Shown: positions 20,292 through 30,509 of the stretch, piece after piece
Numbering within the stretch: the first letter of the stretch is position 1
Layout of the letters: each line of letters begins with the position of its first letter
Assembly (NCBI RefSeq): GCF_009728835.1
Contig: NZ_CP033455.1
Location: 372,001-436,000 of the forward strand
Reading direction: 5' to 3'
Length of the DNA stretch: 64,000 nt
Source of the DNA: Ehrlichia ruminantium
GTDB lineage: Bacteria; Pseudomonadota; Alphaproteobacteria; Rickettsiales; Anaplasmataceae
Made by a program: the position numbers and the translations under genes
The notes under the pieces: generated by a model
What the model was told of the DNA's origin: nothing
What the model saw: the letters and a program-made list of their open reading frames with translations, nothing else
Databases searched by the model: none

Positions 20292-20749
20292 TAAAATGTG
20301 GCCGATATAAATACTTATATAGCTGCCAATGAAAACTTTATGCTAAGAATTAGTATAGTTATTACTCTTATATTTATAAAAATTTATTTCAATATCAAGG
20401 TATGTAGTGCTGTTATGGTATGAAATATTGATTCTAATACTTAACATGAATTGCATTTTTATTTTTAACTATTTTACATGTGGTGGTATGTAGCTTATAA
20501 TAGTAATCGGTTCATGTTTTATATGGAATCTACAAACTTTTAGAATGTTTAAAGTATGTCCGTAATAAATATATTAAATATTAGAAAATAGTTATAGTAT
20601 AAAAGTATTATATTGTTTTTGTTTTATTAATATAGAGTATAAGTATTATCCTAAATATTACAAGATAGAAATATTCTTTTATGATCTATTAATTTATTAA
20701 TATTTATGTTATTATAGATACTTGTTATCATATTTGCTAATAAGTAAGA
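20292..20749. other. Non-coding spacer
   Basis: About 460 bases between two plus-strand family 1 genes. No supported feature apart from the A+T-rich sequence directly before the next start. Confidence 0.4.
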
Positions 20750-21697
20750 ATGAGTTGTATAGGCTGTATATTATTATACTGCATTATGGTTATCCTGATT
20801 TTATTGGTTGTTGCTGTTTTTTTAAAATCCTATATTTTTCAAAGGCAAGGTAAATCACATTGTTCATTGCAAAGTAAGTTATCAAAAATAGTTAGTTCGG
20901 CGGATACTACTATGGGTGATATACAAATTTCTTATCAGGATAGGATTTCTTTTTATGTTAATGATATTAAGGTTGGGAAACAACTGATAGATAGATTTTA
21001 TTATTATAAAAGAAGACCAGATCATAAATTGATGGAAAAGCATTTAAAATATGTAAAAGCTAGTAAGAGTTATAAATATAATAGTGAGCATGATAAAATT
21101 ACGAGGGCTACAATGGGAGCAGCTCTTGAAAGTCTTATTGCAGAAAATGTAGAAAATAAGCCCAATATATGTTTAATACATCATACTATAAGCTATCTGT
21201 ATGCTCAAGGTTATAAGAATTTGTTACTAAATATAATAGACAATTTAGTACAACAAGAAGAGTATATGGCAGTAGCGCAATCTTTACCATATTATTATAA
21301 TGATAGAACTTCTACAGTAATGACTGTTAGAATATTGCCACACCTACTTTCTATTAATATAGAGCTTGATGATTTAGCGAAAAAGAAATCTATGAATGAA
21401 GAATATGACTATGCAGTTTACTCAAACATCGAGTTTTTTATATTGCCTACAAAATATAACAGCAAGATTTTACAGTATTGTTCAGTAGAAGGTCTTATGT
21501 CTATAATTACTAATTTTATGGGATGTCCTCGTGGGATACATAATGTTGTACAATGTAGTATGCCAATTTTTATTGTGAAAGAACGTAAACTTTCTAAAAG
21601 ACAAGTATCTGATAGTATGCTTCCTGTACTTGATGTTGTTGGAAGAACAAATGTACAATATTTAGGAATGACGGGAAATAACCTATCAGTTATGTAA
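20750..21697 (+). CDS. Family 1 membrane-anchored paralogue, subgroup B
   Basis: Function unknown. The 315-aa protein opens with a Cys-containing hydrophobic segment at about residues 4-27 (SCIGCILLYCIMVILILLVV). Because the Cys residues lie inside the hydrophobic run, a lipoprotein signal is not clear. Blocks are LSKIVSSADTTMGDIQ, LMEKHLKYVKASKSYK, TRATMGAALESLIA, ICLIHHTISYLYAQGYKNLL, SIEFFILPTKYNSKILQYC and SMPIFIVKERKLSKRQVSDS. The last piece resembles the end of the 17920 gene (SRRVSSML). It is the last of the four plus-strand B genes and converges on the 22210 gene. Confidence 0.87.
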   Translation: MSCIGCILLYCIMVILILLVVAVFLKSYIFQRQGKSHCSLQSKLSKIVSSADTTMGDIQISYQDRISFYVNDIKVGKQLIDRFYYYKRRPDHKLMEKHLKYVKASKSYKYNSEHDKITRATMGAALESLIAENVENKPNICLIHHTISYLYAQGYKNLLLNIIDNLVQQEEYMAVAQSLPYYYNDRTSTVMTVRILPHLLSINIELDDLAKKKSMNEEYDYAVYSNIEFFILPTKYNSKILQYCSVEGLMSIITNFMGCPRGIHNVVQCSMPIFIVKERKLSKRQVSDSMLPVLDVVGRTNVQYLGMTGNNLSVM

Positions 21698-22209
21698 TAC
21701 TGTTACTTTTAGTTAATATAAGTTGTTTACTGCTATTGAATTCTAGAGAAGTAATGACAATTTAGTTAATTTGTAATAAAATGCCTGTTTCAACAATATA
21801 GATAGATTTTTTTTAGTAATATATACTAATAGATAATATTATCTACTAGTTGTGAAATAGTTGTATAATCTGTCAAAATATGTAGGAAATACTTGGTCAC
21901 TTAAATTATACAGAGTTGATTAGTTATGAGACAATAGTAGCCTTTTATAAGATTTATGTGTTAAATTTGTATGTTATCAAGTATGTTTATAATATGTCAT
22001 TAGTTTGTTAGTAGCAAATTTAGCAAGTATGTACATATTGTTTTTTCTGTTTAAATATTGGTATTAATTGACTATAAAAATAACTTAATTTATTACCTTG
22101 ATTTGTTGTTGCAGATTTAGCATATAATTGCGCTCACAGAATAAAGTATACATATGTTTACTCTCTCTGTTTTTGAATATTGGCGTAGATTATTTATCGA
22201 AAATATAAC
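21698..22209. other. Convergent spacer with a diverged duplication
   Basis: TAGCAAATTTAGCAAGTATG...TTTAAATATTGGTATTAATTGAC (about 22012-22072) is echoed by TTGCAGATTTAGCATATAAT...TTTGAATATTGGCGTAGATT (about 22109-22191). The similarity is partial. No gene or strong terminator is seen between the two converging genes. Confidence 0.4.
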
Positions 22210-23526
22210 TTATTTTGTTAAATTTGTTCTATTATGCTGAGTTATTAGTTTGAATTTAATATGTAATTTGGTAAATGGACTAACATTACCTTTTTGTGCT
22301 CTTTCTTGTGGTTGACTTGGAGTATTAGCATTTGCATAAGAAGATGTACTGCATATACTTGATTCAGAATGGGATTTAGCCTTTAACTTTACTGGTTGTA
22401 TTTGATCTAAGTTTGGTGTGGACTGAGATTTAGATATTGGTTGTTTTGAGGTGGTGCTGATAGAGTAGGTACTAGATGATGAGCGTGAATTAGATCTAAA
22501 TCTTGAAGATTCTGAGTTTTCTGTTGTTTGCAGGTCTGATATAGTGTCAGAACATGAAGCTTGAGAATCAGAAGTTTTGTGAACATTATGTTGGAAGGGT
22601 AATTTTGTTGTTGATAGATTTGATGTAGTAGAAGGATGTAAATTTTGTGCTTTATTGAAAGCTTGCCGAAAGTCAGATAAGTGTTTTTGTATTTGTTTTG
22701 GATGTCTTAATGCATGTAATGTGAAGCTTGATAAGTTGCATGTTATTTCTGATGAGTTTGTTTCGATTGTTTCTTGTATTTTAAATTTTGGTGTTGGTAT
22801 ATAAGTTTTTCTAGTAAAACATGCAGTAATTTTATGGAAAAAGTTCGTTATAGCTGTTTTGCAATTTATTTTAATAATATTCCACTTGCTTAAAATTTTA
22901 TGTGAATGTACTTTGTGTGGTACGTTTATTGTTAACTTGATGTTATCATAATCAAAAGTGTGGTCAGGATTAGCTAGAATGGAAAAATCTATTTGTGTAC
23001 CTATAGATAAAGAGGGGTCAGAATTATTATTTAAATGTATAGTTTCGCAAAATGAAATATGTACTAAATTGCTGCATTCGAAATTAAGGTGAAGAAAGTG
23101 ATGACATTTTTTTGTCATAATTGAAGAATCTGGAATACACTCTGTAATTTTATCGAGTAGTTTATGAGTGATTGTAACATACCCTGTACTGCATAAACCT
23201 GATGGATTTAATATATTTATCAGTTCATCTAAGATCATAACGTTAGGCATTATGTTACTGGCTGCAAAACATAGCCTTGATAGTGCTTGTAAGAGAATAG
23301 CGCGTGTTTGATCTTTAAATTCTAAAGTTGGATTTGAATATTTTTTTAAATCCTCTTCTAGTTCTTTATTTATGTCAACGGCTATACCATTTACATGTGT
23401 TAATGAGAACTTATTACTTAATTGGTATAGAGTATTCCTTGAAGTTATTTCTTGGTGTGTTGTTCTTCGTATAAACTTAGAGAGATTTAGGTGTTGTGCA
23501 CATGATAAAATATCTGGAATATTCAT
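22210..23526 (-). CDS. Divergent family 1 member without membrane anchor, Ser/Thr-rich tail
   Basis: Function unknown. The 438-aa protein lacks the N-terminal membrane helix of its relatives but keeps the order of subgroup A blocks. These are HVNGIAVDINKELEEDLKKY, RAILLQALSRLCFAAS, MPNVMILDELINILNPSG, TQIDFSILANPDHTFDYDNI and LTINVPHKVHSH. After about residue 290 it becomes a low-complexity tail rich in Ser, Thr, Gln and Asn (for example SSRFRSNSRSSSSTYS), ending with basic residues. A soluble protein with a disordered tail could be cytoplasmic or secreted, which is not decided by the sequence. It lies 45 bp downstream of the 23572 gene on the same strand, a likely operon. Confidence 0.82.
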   Translation of the reverse strand: MNIPDILSCAQHLNLSKFIRRTTHQEITSRNTLYQLSNKFSLTHVNGIAVDINKELEEDLKKYSNPTLEFKDQTRAILLQALSRLCFAASNIMPNVMILDELINILNPSGLCSTGYVTITHKLLDKITECIPDSSIMTKKCHHFLHLNFECSNLVHISFCETIHLNNNSDPSLSIGTQIDFSILANPDHTFDYDNIKLTINVPHKVHSHKILSKWNIIKINCKTAITNFFHKITACFTRKTYIPTPKFKIQETIETNSSEITCNLSSFTLHALRHPKQIQKHLSDFRQAFNKAQNLHPSTTSNLSTTKLPFQHNVHKTSDSQASCSDTISDLQTTENSESSRFRSNSRSSSSTYSISTTSKQPISKSQSTPNLDQIQPVKLKAKSHSESSICSTSSYANANTPSQPQERAQKGNVSPFTKLHIKFKLITQHNRTNLTK

Positions 23527-23571
23527 ATGTTTAACTTATTGATAAGTATAGCAATTGTATTTGTTTAATCA

Positions 23572-24573
23572 CTATGTTGATCGGCCCTCTCCTTGTCCTT
23601 CTGCTGAAAAACCAGTGACTTCTGATAAGTATGTTGTAGATCTAGGTAATACCTGATGTGGTTTTGGGGTATGTTGTGGTTCATTGACCTCAGTTTCTTG
23701 TTCCATAATTCGTAATCTTTGGAATGTCATTACAGTATTGCATACCATACCTCGTTGGTTGGTGAATATTGTTGATGTATTCTCAATGGTGGATTGGATA
23801 TGGTGAAGTGTGACCGCATGTCTGCCAGCAATTAGTACACCGTCTTTTATTTTCCTAACACAATGCTTGATTCTAGACCAGAGATTTGATGTGATCATTG
23901 GTAGAGGTCTCACTAACTCTCTTTGAAGTGTTTGTGGTAGTGTTAGTGATACACAAGGATTGCGATATACCGCAATTCCAGAAACATAGGTACTAACCTT
24001 AAATGATAAACGTGCCTTTATACCATCATATAAATTCTGCTCTTGCTCTGTATTTTTGATATGTGCATCTTCGGTATACACTACATCTATAGTATCTTCT
24101 GATAGTATTGTAATGTTAGTCTGAAAATTATTAAGTACTGCAAAAAGATTTGAATGACGATTACTTGGTATATTCTGTATATCATTAACCATATCTGCCA
24201 GTACAGATGTATATAATGAACCATGTAAACATGCTTGGTGTGCGATAGTTATTATCTCATCTTTAAGTGTTGGCTTTATTTTTAATCCAGATTGCTCAAG
24301 AGTTACTGTGTCTAGTATCTTGTGTAAAGCTTCGCGGAAGTTAATGTTATTTATATTCTTTATATGATGTTGTTTTAAATATTGTTCAATTTTATTACTA
24401 AAGTCTATATGTTTGCCATTCACTAATATATTACTTCTAGGAAAGTCCAACCATGCTTGGTGTCCACTAGAACATTCTTTATATTGCGTGTTTCTTATCT
24501 TCTCTAATTTAAATGTTTGTAGTGCTTTTACACACTTAGGTATAGTAAATATGTTGCGGAGTCTATGTATCAT
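23572..24573 (-). CDS. Divergent family 1 member without membrane anchor
   Basis: Function unknown. The 333-aa protein starts MIHRLRNIFTIPKCV with no membrane helix. Subgroup A blocks can still be followed: NILVNGKHIDFSNKIEQYL, FREALHKILDTVTLEQ, PTLKDEIITIAHQACLHGSL, KARLSFKVSTYVSGIAVY and VSLTLPQTLQREL. The last pair matches LSFCILLQNNKLSY and FSLTLPNKIKEHI of the 11961 gene. It is the upstream gene of a probable two-gene operon with the 22210 gene. Both lost the anchor, so the loss probably happened before they duplicated. Confidence 0.82.
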   Translation of the reverse strand: MIHRLRNIFTIPKCVKALQTFKLEKIRNTQYKECSSGHQAWLDFPRSNILVNGKHIDFSNKIEQYLKQHHIKNINNINFREALHKILDTVTLEQSGLKIKPTLKDEIITIAHQACLHGSLYTSVLADMVNDIQNIPSNRHSNLFAVLNNFQTNITILSEDTIDVVYTEDAHIKNTEQEQNLYDGIKARLSFKVSTYVSGIAVYRNPCVSLTLPQTLQRELVRPLPMITSNLWSRIKHCVRKIKDGVLIAGRHAVTLHHIQSTIENTSTIFTNQRGMVCNTVMTFQRLRIMEQETEVNEPQHTPKPHQVLPRSTTYLSEVTGFSAEGQGEGRST

Positions 24574-24910
24574 AACAACTCTGTATAATATGTATTAAAG
24601 CGTGTAATTATATTACATAATAATAATTATAATATATTATAACAATTTAATTTTTAATAATTGATGAATATGTTGGATATTAATGTATATTGTTTAGTGT
24701 GAGATTGTTACTAAATAGTCTGTTTAGGCCATATTTATTGTATTCTAATAATATAGTATATTTTGATGTAACACTTGTAAGTATATGTTAAATAAGTTGA
24801 ATTGTTATTAATATTTGTAAAGATGTATTGTATAGAAAGTTAATAATTATAATATGTGTAACAGGTAAATACAGCTTATAATTGGTAGAAAATTATAAAC
24901 GTAAATTTAA
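24574..24910. other. Non-coding spacer
   Basis: About 340 bases between the 23572 gene start and the uvrD stop. Very A+T-rich, with nothing recognised. Confidence 0.4.
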
Positions 24911-26830
24911 TTAATAATGACTTGATACGTTTTTAATGACTTGTACATGTTCTACAGGTAGTTCCTTTATAAAACGTGATATCTCCATTTGTTGACGCCA
25001 ATTGTTTATATCTCTTACTGCTACGCATGATATGAATAACTGTTCCCGTGCTCTTGTAATTCCAACATATGCTAGTCTTCTTTCTTCTTCTAAAGCTTCT
25101 CCTGTTCTATCTTGTAAAGATTTCTCATGTGGAAACACTCCTTCTTCCCATCCTGGTAAAAAAACTACAGGAAATTCTAGGCCTTTTGCTGCATGTAGTG
25201 TCATGATACATGTATAATTGTTATCATAGTTTAATGTTTCTACTTCTGTCACAAGACTAATGTGTTCTAAAAATGCATTTATATCATTGAAGTTTAATAG
25301 TGCGGAAAACAATTCTTTTATATTTTCTATACGTGCTAGTCCACTTTCTCCTTCATTTTCTAGCATATCTATATATCCTGAATCGTATGCTATCATTTTT
25401 ACAGTGTTTGATATTGAGTCTGATAACAAAGATTCTTTCCAAGAATTGATTTTGTTTAATAAGTTATTTAATGTTCGAGATGTCTTATCTGGTAACTGAT
25501 TGTTTTCAATTAATATTTTTGTAGCATCCAAAAAATGAGTATTGTATTGTTTGGCACATGAATATATTTTGTTGAAAGTAGATGCTCCAACATTCCGTTT
25601 TGGCTTGTTAATGATTCTTTCAAAAGCAATGTCGTGTTGAGGATTTACAGTAATTTTTAAATATGCAATTATATCACGAATTTCTTGTCGATCATAAAAT
25701 TTTGTGCTACCAATTATTTTATAGGGTATATTGTACTTAATGCAGTATTCCTCAAATATTCGAGTTTGGAATCCTGCTCTGACCAGAATTGCAGTTTCTT
25801 TAAATTGATAGTCGTGTAGGTTCTTTATATACTCACATATGTACTGAGCTTCTAATCTGCTGTCCCAGAACTTCATCAAACTAACTTTATTTCCCTCTTT
25901 ATTTGTTGTCCATAATTTTTTTCCTAACCTGGATTTATTATTATTTATTATAGCTGTAGCAACTTCTAAGATGTTTGATGTTGATCTATAGTTACATTCT
26001 AAGCGTATAGTTTTTGCATTAGGAAAATCGTCTGAGAATTTTAATATATTCCCAACTTCTGCTCCTCGCCAGCTATATATTGATTGGTCATCATCTCCAA
26101 CACAGCATAAGTTTTTATGTTTTTGTGCTAGTAATCTCAGCCATAGATATTGAATGGTATTGATGTCTTGATATTCGTCGACCATAATATATTTAAACTG
26201 CTCTTGATAATGTAATAGAATACTATGCTGTTTAGTAAATATTTCGATGTTGTGTAGCAGTAAATCACCAAAATCGGCACAGTTAAGAAATTTTAATCTG
26301 TCTTGATAAATGTGGTAGGTGCTTAATGCTATTGTATTAATTGGTTTACCTAGTTCTGTATCACTTATATTTGTAGGTAACAACCCTCTATCTTTCCATC
26401 TTTGTATTTTGTTTAAGATGATTTTATGAGCATCTGATGCATATTCAGGGTGCATGTCACTGACTATTGTTTTGATTACTTGTAGTTGATCATCTGTACT
26501 AATAATAGTGAAATCATTTTTTAGCCCAACTATTTCAGCATGTTGTCGAAGAATTTTTGCTGCTATTGCATGAAATGTGCCGAGCCATATGTTAGATGCA
26601 AAAGTTATCTCATTTATTCTTGAAAGCATTTCATTAGCAGCTTTATTAGTGAATGTTACAGCTAAGATTTGATTGGGAAGTGCGAAATTATTATTGAGAA
26701 TATAAGCTATTCTTGAAGTAATAGTTCTGGTTTTACCTGTTCCTGCCCCAGCTAATATTAAAATTGGTCCATTGATATTGATAACAGCTTCCTTCTGATC
26801 CTCATTAAGAGCAGTAATATAGTCTTCCAT
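24911..26830 (-). CDS. uvrD: UvrD/PcrA-type DNA helicase
   Basis: Superfamily 1A 3'-5' helicase acting in nucleotide excision and mismatch repair. The 639-aa protein has the helicase motifs in order: AGAGTGKT (27-34), LAVTFTNKAANEM, VDEYQDIN, GDDDQSIYSWRGA, LECNYRS, TLHAAKGLEFPVVFLPG, and EERRLAYVGITRARE. It is about 80 residues shorter than the E. coli protein and lacks most of the C-terminal extension, as is common in reduced genomes. It sits alone between family 1 genes. Shared sequence stretches upstream (26840-26930 and 27040-27117) hint that its promoter region was partly duplicated. Confidence 0.95.
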   Translation of the reverse strand: MEDYITALNEDQKEAVININGPILILAGAGTGKTRTITSRIAYILNNNFALPNQILAVTFTNKAANEMLSRINEITFASNIWLGTFHAIAAKILRQHAEIVGLKNDFTIISTDDQLQVIKTIVSDMHPEYASDAHKIILNKIQRWKDRGLLPTNISDTELGKPINTIALSTYHIYQDRLKFLNCADFGDLLLHNIEIFTKQHSILLHYQEQFKYIMVDEYQDINTIQYLWLRLLAQKHKNLCCVGDDDQSIYSWRGAEVGNILKFSDDFPNAKTIRLECNYRSTSNILEVATAIINNNKSRLGKKLWTTNKEGNKVSLMKFWDSRLEAQYICEYIKNLHDYQFKETAILVRAGFQTRIFEEYCIKYNIPYKIIGSTKFYDRQEIRDIIAYLKITVNPQHDIAFERIINKPKRNVGASTFNKIYSCAKQYNTHFLDATKILIENNQLPDKTSRTLNNLLNKINSWKESLLSDSISNTVKMIAYDSGYIDMLENEGESGLARIENIKELFSALLNFNDINAFLEHISLVTEVETLNYDNNYTCIMTLHAAKGLEFPVVFLPGWEEGVFPHEKSLQDRTGEALEEERRLAYVGITRAREQLFISCVAVRDINNWRQQMEISRFIKELPVEHVQVIKNVSSHY

Positions 26831-27429
26831 AACGTAATAAGTTCATCATTATTGTTACCATGTAGTATGTTATATTTTAATAATACAGTCAAAAGAAGAT
26901 CTTATATTTGAATTGAGTAGTAGATATTTATTATATGTAACAACTGGAGTCTATGTAATAGATGTGAAATGTTTATTAGGGTTAAAAAGATTGTTAAGTA
27001 TAAACTTTATAAGAGAGCCTATTAGTATAATGGTTATTTATGATATTATCATTACCATGTAATTTGAATAATGTGGTAAAAGAAAGATCTAATTTGAATT
27101 GAATGACAATATTGTTTTTGTGTATAAACAATTAAGGTTTGTATTCAATCATTATTGGGATTTTAGCTTATAGTGTATAAGCCATTTATATTACTATTTA
27201 GTGGGTTTTTTTCAACCTTACTTTTGTAAATTAAGTGTATTAGAAATTGTGAATAGTTAACTAGATAGTAGTATTCCAATATTTTTTACTAGATATTTAG
27301 ATAGTTTTTCTACGTAACTGTCTTTAATTTGACTTTATTAAGTGTGTTATTACAGTTTTTTATTAGATTGACTATTGTATCTTGTAATACTAAGTGACAC
27401 TTTAATAATACAAAAGTAAGGTTTTATAT
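26831..27429. repeat. Spacer with two diverged copies of the uvrD upstream region
   Basis: ATCATTATTGTTACCATGTA...GTCAAAAGAAGATCTTATATTTGAATTGAGT (26845-26922) is matched by ATTATCATTACCATGTAATT...GTAAAAGAAAGATCTAATTTGAATTGAAT (27044-27103). The copies are about 190 bp apart. The remainder shows no gene. Confidence 0.5.
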
Positions 27430-28494
27430 TTATGTCATTGAATGAAGAGGTGTGTCTCTATTGTATAGTATAGTAGCAGTTGTTATTGTATCAAGCTTAG
27501 GTATATTGTCATGCATTTGTTCTGCAGAGTGTGTATAAACAGTAAAATTTGGTAGAACGGATGTATTGCTAGTTTCTTGTTGTTCAGTGTTTAATACTGT
27601 TATATTTGATATACTTGGTATAGATGGTATTTCTTCTGGTTCTGTTATTGGAGTATATCGCATTTCAGTGTTAGATCGTTGAGTATTTGGTATTTGTTCA
27701 TTTAATGTGTTGTAATGGATATACGATACTTTACCTTCTGAGTAATCCAATAATTTAGGATCATCTGTTGATTGTGATACTAGTAAACGCATATCTCCAG
27801 TAAATGTAGAGTGAAATGTATTATTTTGTGCTGTGAGTAACTTTTTGTAAAACTTTGCATCGATAGAAAATTGTTGTGGTGAATTAGTTGTATAATGTAG
27901 TGTAATTTGTGGTGATAAGCTAAGGTTTTCTACTGTGTATTTTTCTTTGTTAGGTATTCCTTGATTTATCATATGCGATAGTAAATGCATATAACTTTTA
28001 GTATACATATGGTTTATCATGTGATGTATTAATCCTGTGTCAGGTGTATTATCTGGATCATGTTTTAACAGAATACTTTCAATGGATGCTCCTAATATAG
28101 CTCTGTTAATGTTGTCAGGGCTATTATCAGTTCTATTTTTTTGTAAATATTCTATATGTTTTTTAACTAATGGGTGATTTTCTCCATCTTTTTTTAATGC
28201 CTCATATTTTGATTTTATTACTGGAGCAGTAATTATAGTTCCATCAATATTCAGGATGACCTTATGGTTATAGGGGCTGTTTATTTCCTGTAGTTTAGTA
28301 TCTGCGGAATTAAACATTTCTGATAAATTATCTTCTGATAAATTAGGAATAGTTGTGGTAGGTATTTCATTATTGATTGTATATGCACTTCTTTTTGATA
28401 AAATACATTTAATCATGATAGCAATTAATATACTAGCTGTCATGAACATTCCTAACGCAGTAGCTACTAGGATTGAAATTTCCAAATTACCCAT
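27430..28494 (-). CDS. Family 1 membrane-anchored paralogue, subgroup B
   Basis: Function unknown. The 354-aa protein has a membrane segment at about residues 7-32. It carries LSEMFNSADTKLQEINSPY, VKKHIEYLQKNRTDNSPDN, RAILGASIESILL, DTGLIHHMINHMYTKSYMHLL, and SIDAKFYKKLLTAQ. MRLLVSQSTDDPKLLDYSEG and VLPNFTVYTHSAEQM follow. It is very close to the 28794 gene, with the same NSPYN/DSLYS and NFTV/SFTV.AHSA motifs, and both are near the 7430 gene in the N-terminal third. A Thr- and Glu-rich insert separates the YSEG and PNFTV motifs. Confidence 0.87.
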   Translation of the reverse strand: MGNLEISILVATALGMFMTASILIAIMIKCILSKRSAYTINNEIPTTTIPNLSEDNLSEMFNSADTKLQEINSPYNHKVILNIDGTIITAPVIKSKYEALKKDGENHPLVKKHIEYLQKNRTDNSPDNINRAILGASIESILLKHDPDNTPDTGLIHHMINHMYTKSYMHLLSHMINQGIPNKEKYTVENLSLSPQITLHYTTNSPQQFSIDAKFYKKLLTAQNNTFHSTFTGDMRLLVSQSTDDPKLLDYSEGKVSYIHYNTLNEQIPNTQRSNTEMRYTPITEPEEIPSIPSISNITVLNTEQQETSNTSVLPNFTVYTHSAEQMHDNIPKLDTITTATILYNRDTPLHSMT

Positions 28495-28793
28495 TTCTTT
28501 TTCTTTTTTAAAGTTAATATATTAATAATTATATTAATATAAAGGTTAATAAACTAATATATTCTCAGTAAAAAACTTATGTTTTTATTTTTTGTAATAT
28601 TTTATTAATAAATTTAAAATAATACTTGATGTAGTTAGAATTATTACCTCTTATTAATTACTTAATTAATACTAAGGTAGATATATTTATAAGAATTATG
28701 ACATTGATTATAATATAGTATATGATATTTCCTAATTTTTACACAAAAGTTTTCTTTAAATTATAGTCACCTTTTGTGATAGTAAATTTACTA

Positions 28794-29765
28794 TTATGTA
28801 ATTGCTCTAACTTCTGTTTCTTTACTGTTTGTAATTGTGTCAAATACAGGTATATTAACGGTTTGTTGTGCAGAGTGAGCATTAACTGTGAAGCTTGGTA
28901 TAGTAAATTTTAGCATGGACTTGTGACCCCATAATTCTACATTGTCTAATACATTGTTACTATGTATTAGTACTTCTCCTTGTGAATATTGCAAAACTTC
29001 GGGTGTATCTTTTAATTGTGATATTGAAAAATGTATATGCCCGGTAAACGAATAAGGCATATATGCCCTATCTTTTCTTATTATCTTTTGATCGAATTCT
29101 ATGTCAACAGCAAATTCTTCTTGTGTTCTACTATAATATTGTAATGTAATTGCTGGTTTAGAGGTATGTATTTCTTTTATTGGATGTTTTTCTTTAATAG
29201 GTATTGCCTGATTTATTATATCAGATAGTAAGTTGATGTAACTGCTGCTGTAAATATAGTTTATCATATGATGTATTAAAGGCATGTTGGGTACCTTATC
29301 CTTGTCTAAAAACTCTGTTAAAAAGATGCTATGAAGTGATGCTCCTAATATAGCTCTGCTATGATTGTCAGGGTCATTATCGTTTCTACTTTTATTTAAA
29401 TATTCTATATGTTGTTTAGTCAAGTAATGATCTAGTGATTGTATTTTTTGTTCATCATATGTTGATTCTATTCTTGTTTCGTCAATAGTAGACTTATCAA
29501 CTAGTATATTCACTTTAGAATATAGACTGTCTAGCTTGTGTAATTTGGTATTTGCTGAGTCGAACATTTGTGATAAATCATTTTCTGATAAACCTGGTAT
29601 ATTTTTACTGGATGTGACTTGATTTTTTGTTTTACTAAATATAATGTGCCGTATTAATACAGTAATTAAAGCTACTAGTATACCATATATTATACATCCC
29701 AGTAAGAATGCTAATGCTATATTTGATGGGTGCATTTCCTTATCCTTTGTAAGTAATAATGACAA
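28794..29765 (-). CDS. Family 1 membrane-anchored paralogue, subgroup B
   Basis: Function unknown. The 323-aa protein has a membrane segment at about residues 15-39. It has LSQMFDSANTKLHKLDSLYS, LTKQHIEYLNKSRNDNDPDN, SRAILGASLHSIFL, MPLIHHMINYIYSSSYINLL, FAVDIEFDQKI, FSISQLKDTPEVLQYSQGEV and TIPSFTVNAHSAQQT. The start could be MSLLLTKDKEMHPSN at 29765 or the internal ATG of MHPSN at 29732, which is preceded by a purine-rich AAGGATAAGGAA. The latter would put the hydrophobic segment at about residue 5, as in its neighbours. It is the outermost intact copy on this side. Confidence 0.86.
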   Translation of the reverse strand: MSLLLTKDKEMHPSNIALAFLLGCIIYGILVALITVLIRHIIFSKTKNQVTSSKNIPGLSENDLSQMFDSANTKLHKLDSLYSKVNILVDKSTIDETRIESTYDEQKIQSLDHYLTKQHIEYLNKSRNDNDPDNHSRAILGASLHSIFLTEFLDKDKVPNMPLIHHMINYIYSSSYINLLSDIINQAIPIKEKHPIKEIHTSKPAITLQYYSRTQEEFAVDIEFDQKIIRKDRAYMPYSFTGHIHFSISQLKDTPEVLQYSQGEVLIHSNNVLDNVELWGHKSMLKFTIPSFTVNAHSAQQTVNIPVFDTITNSKETEVRAIT

Positions 29766-30016
29766 CCATGAATATTAGCATAAAAATTAATAAATTAGTA
29801 GATATTTTTAGGATTTTTACTTATTATCTATTTTTTATAATACTTTTAATTAATAATTTAAGAATAATATATGAAGTTTTATTTCATAGAGGTGAGAATG
29901 TTATTGGTACTTATAATTTTGCATATCTAGCTGTAGGTTTTAATAGGATAAGTGGTTGTAATACTAAGGATTATTGTAAATCAATTGATATGGTGGATAT
30001 AATGTTAAAATATTGA
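29759..30016 (+). CDS. Possible small membrane protein, unrecognised
   Basis: An 85-codon frame with one hydrophobic segment (YYLFFIILLI) and a Cys-containing C-terminal half. It starts 7 bp inside the divergent 28794-29765 gene if that gene uses its outermost start. I see no family resemblance and no clear ribosome binding site. A+T-rich sequence produces hydrophobic frames by chance, so this is a weak call. Confidence 0.25.
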   Translation: MTTMNISIKINKLVDIFRIFTYYLFFIILLINNLRIIYEVLFHRGENVIGTYNFAYLAVGFNRISGCNTKDYCKSIDMVDIMLKY

Positions 30017-30509
30017 TTCTTTAAAAAAAGAAGTGTACTACTGGTACTTTTTTTATCATACATTTGTATGTTGCTATTATCAAGTGATGGTTAGGGTTTG
30101 ATTTCTCCATTATTAGGTATATAGCTAAATTATTGTATGATATATAAAGTAAAGATAATGTGATTGGGTATGGAACTTGTAGATAAGTATGCAATTTGAT
30201 GATGTATTTATGCAGTAAAAATGATTTTTATATGATAGTAAAATTATAAAATGGATATTGAAATAGTAGTAAAAATAATGTTTAGGAATCAACTAAATTA
30301 AGGAGAAAAAATTTATTAATATTGTTCTCAAATGGTAAGTGTTTATGTGAGCAGTTTCGATAGAGTATAACCAATTGTTATAGTCAGTATGTTTGTAAAT
30401 GCATTTCTGTTTTATCAAGGGTTTAATTAAAATAAAAGCAGTGAGCACTTACTTTATAATGTACAATGGCTGATTATTATAGTTAGTCGTTATTGCTTTA
30501 TTGTTGAAG
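30017..30509. other. Non-coding spacer
   Basis: Nearly 500 bases without a gene. GTAC pairs across TACTG at about 30033-30045, flanked by a run of A before and a run of T after, giving a weak bidirectional terminator-like hairpin. Confidence 0.35.
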
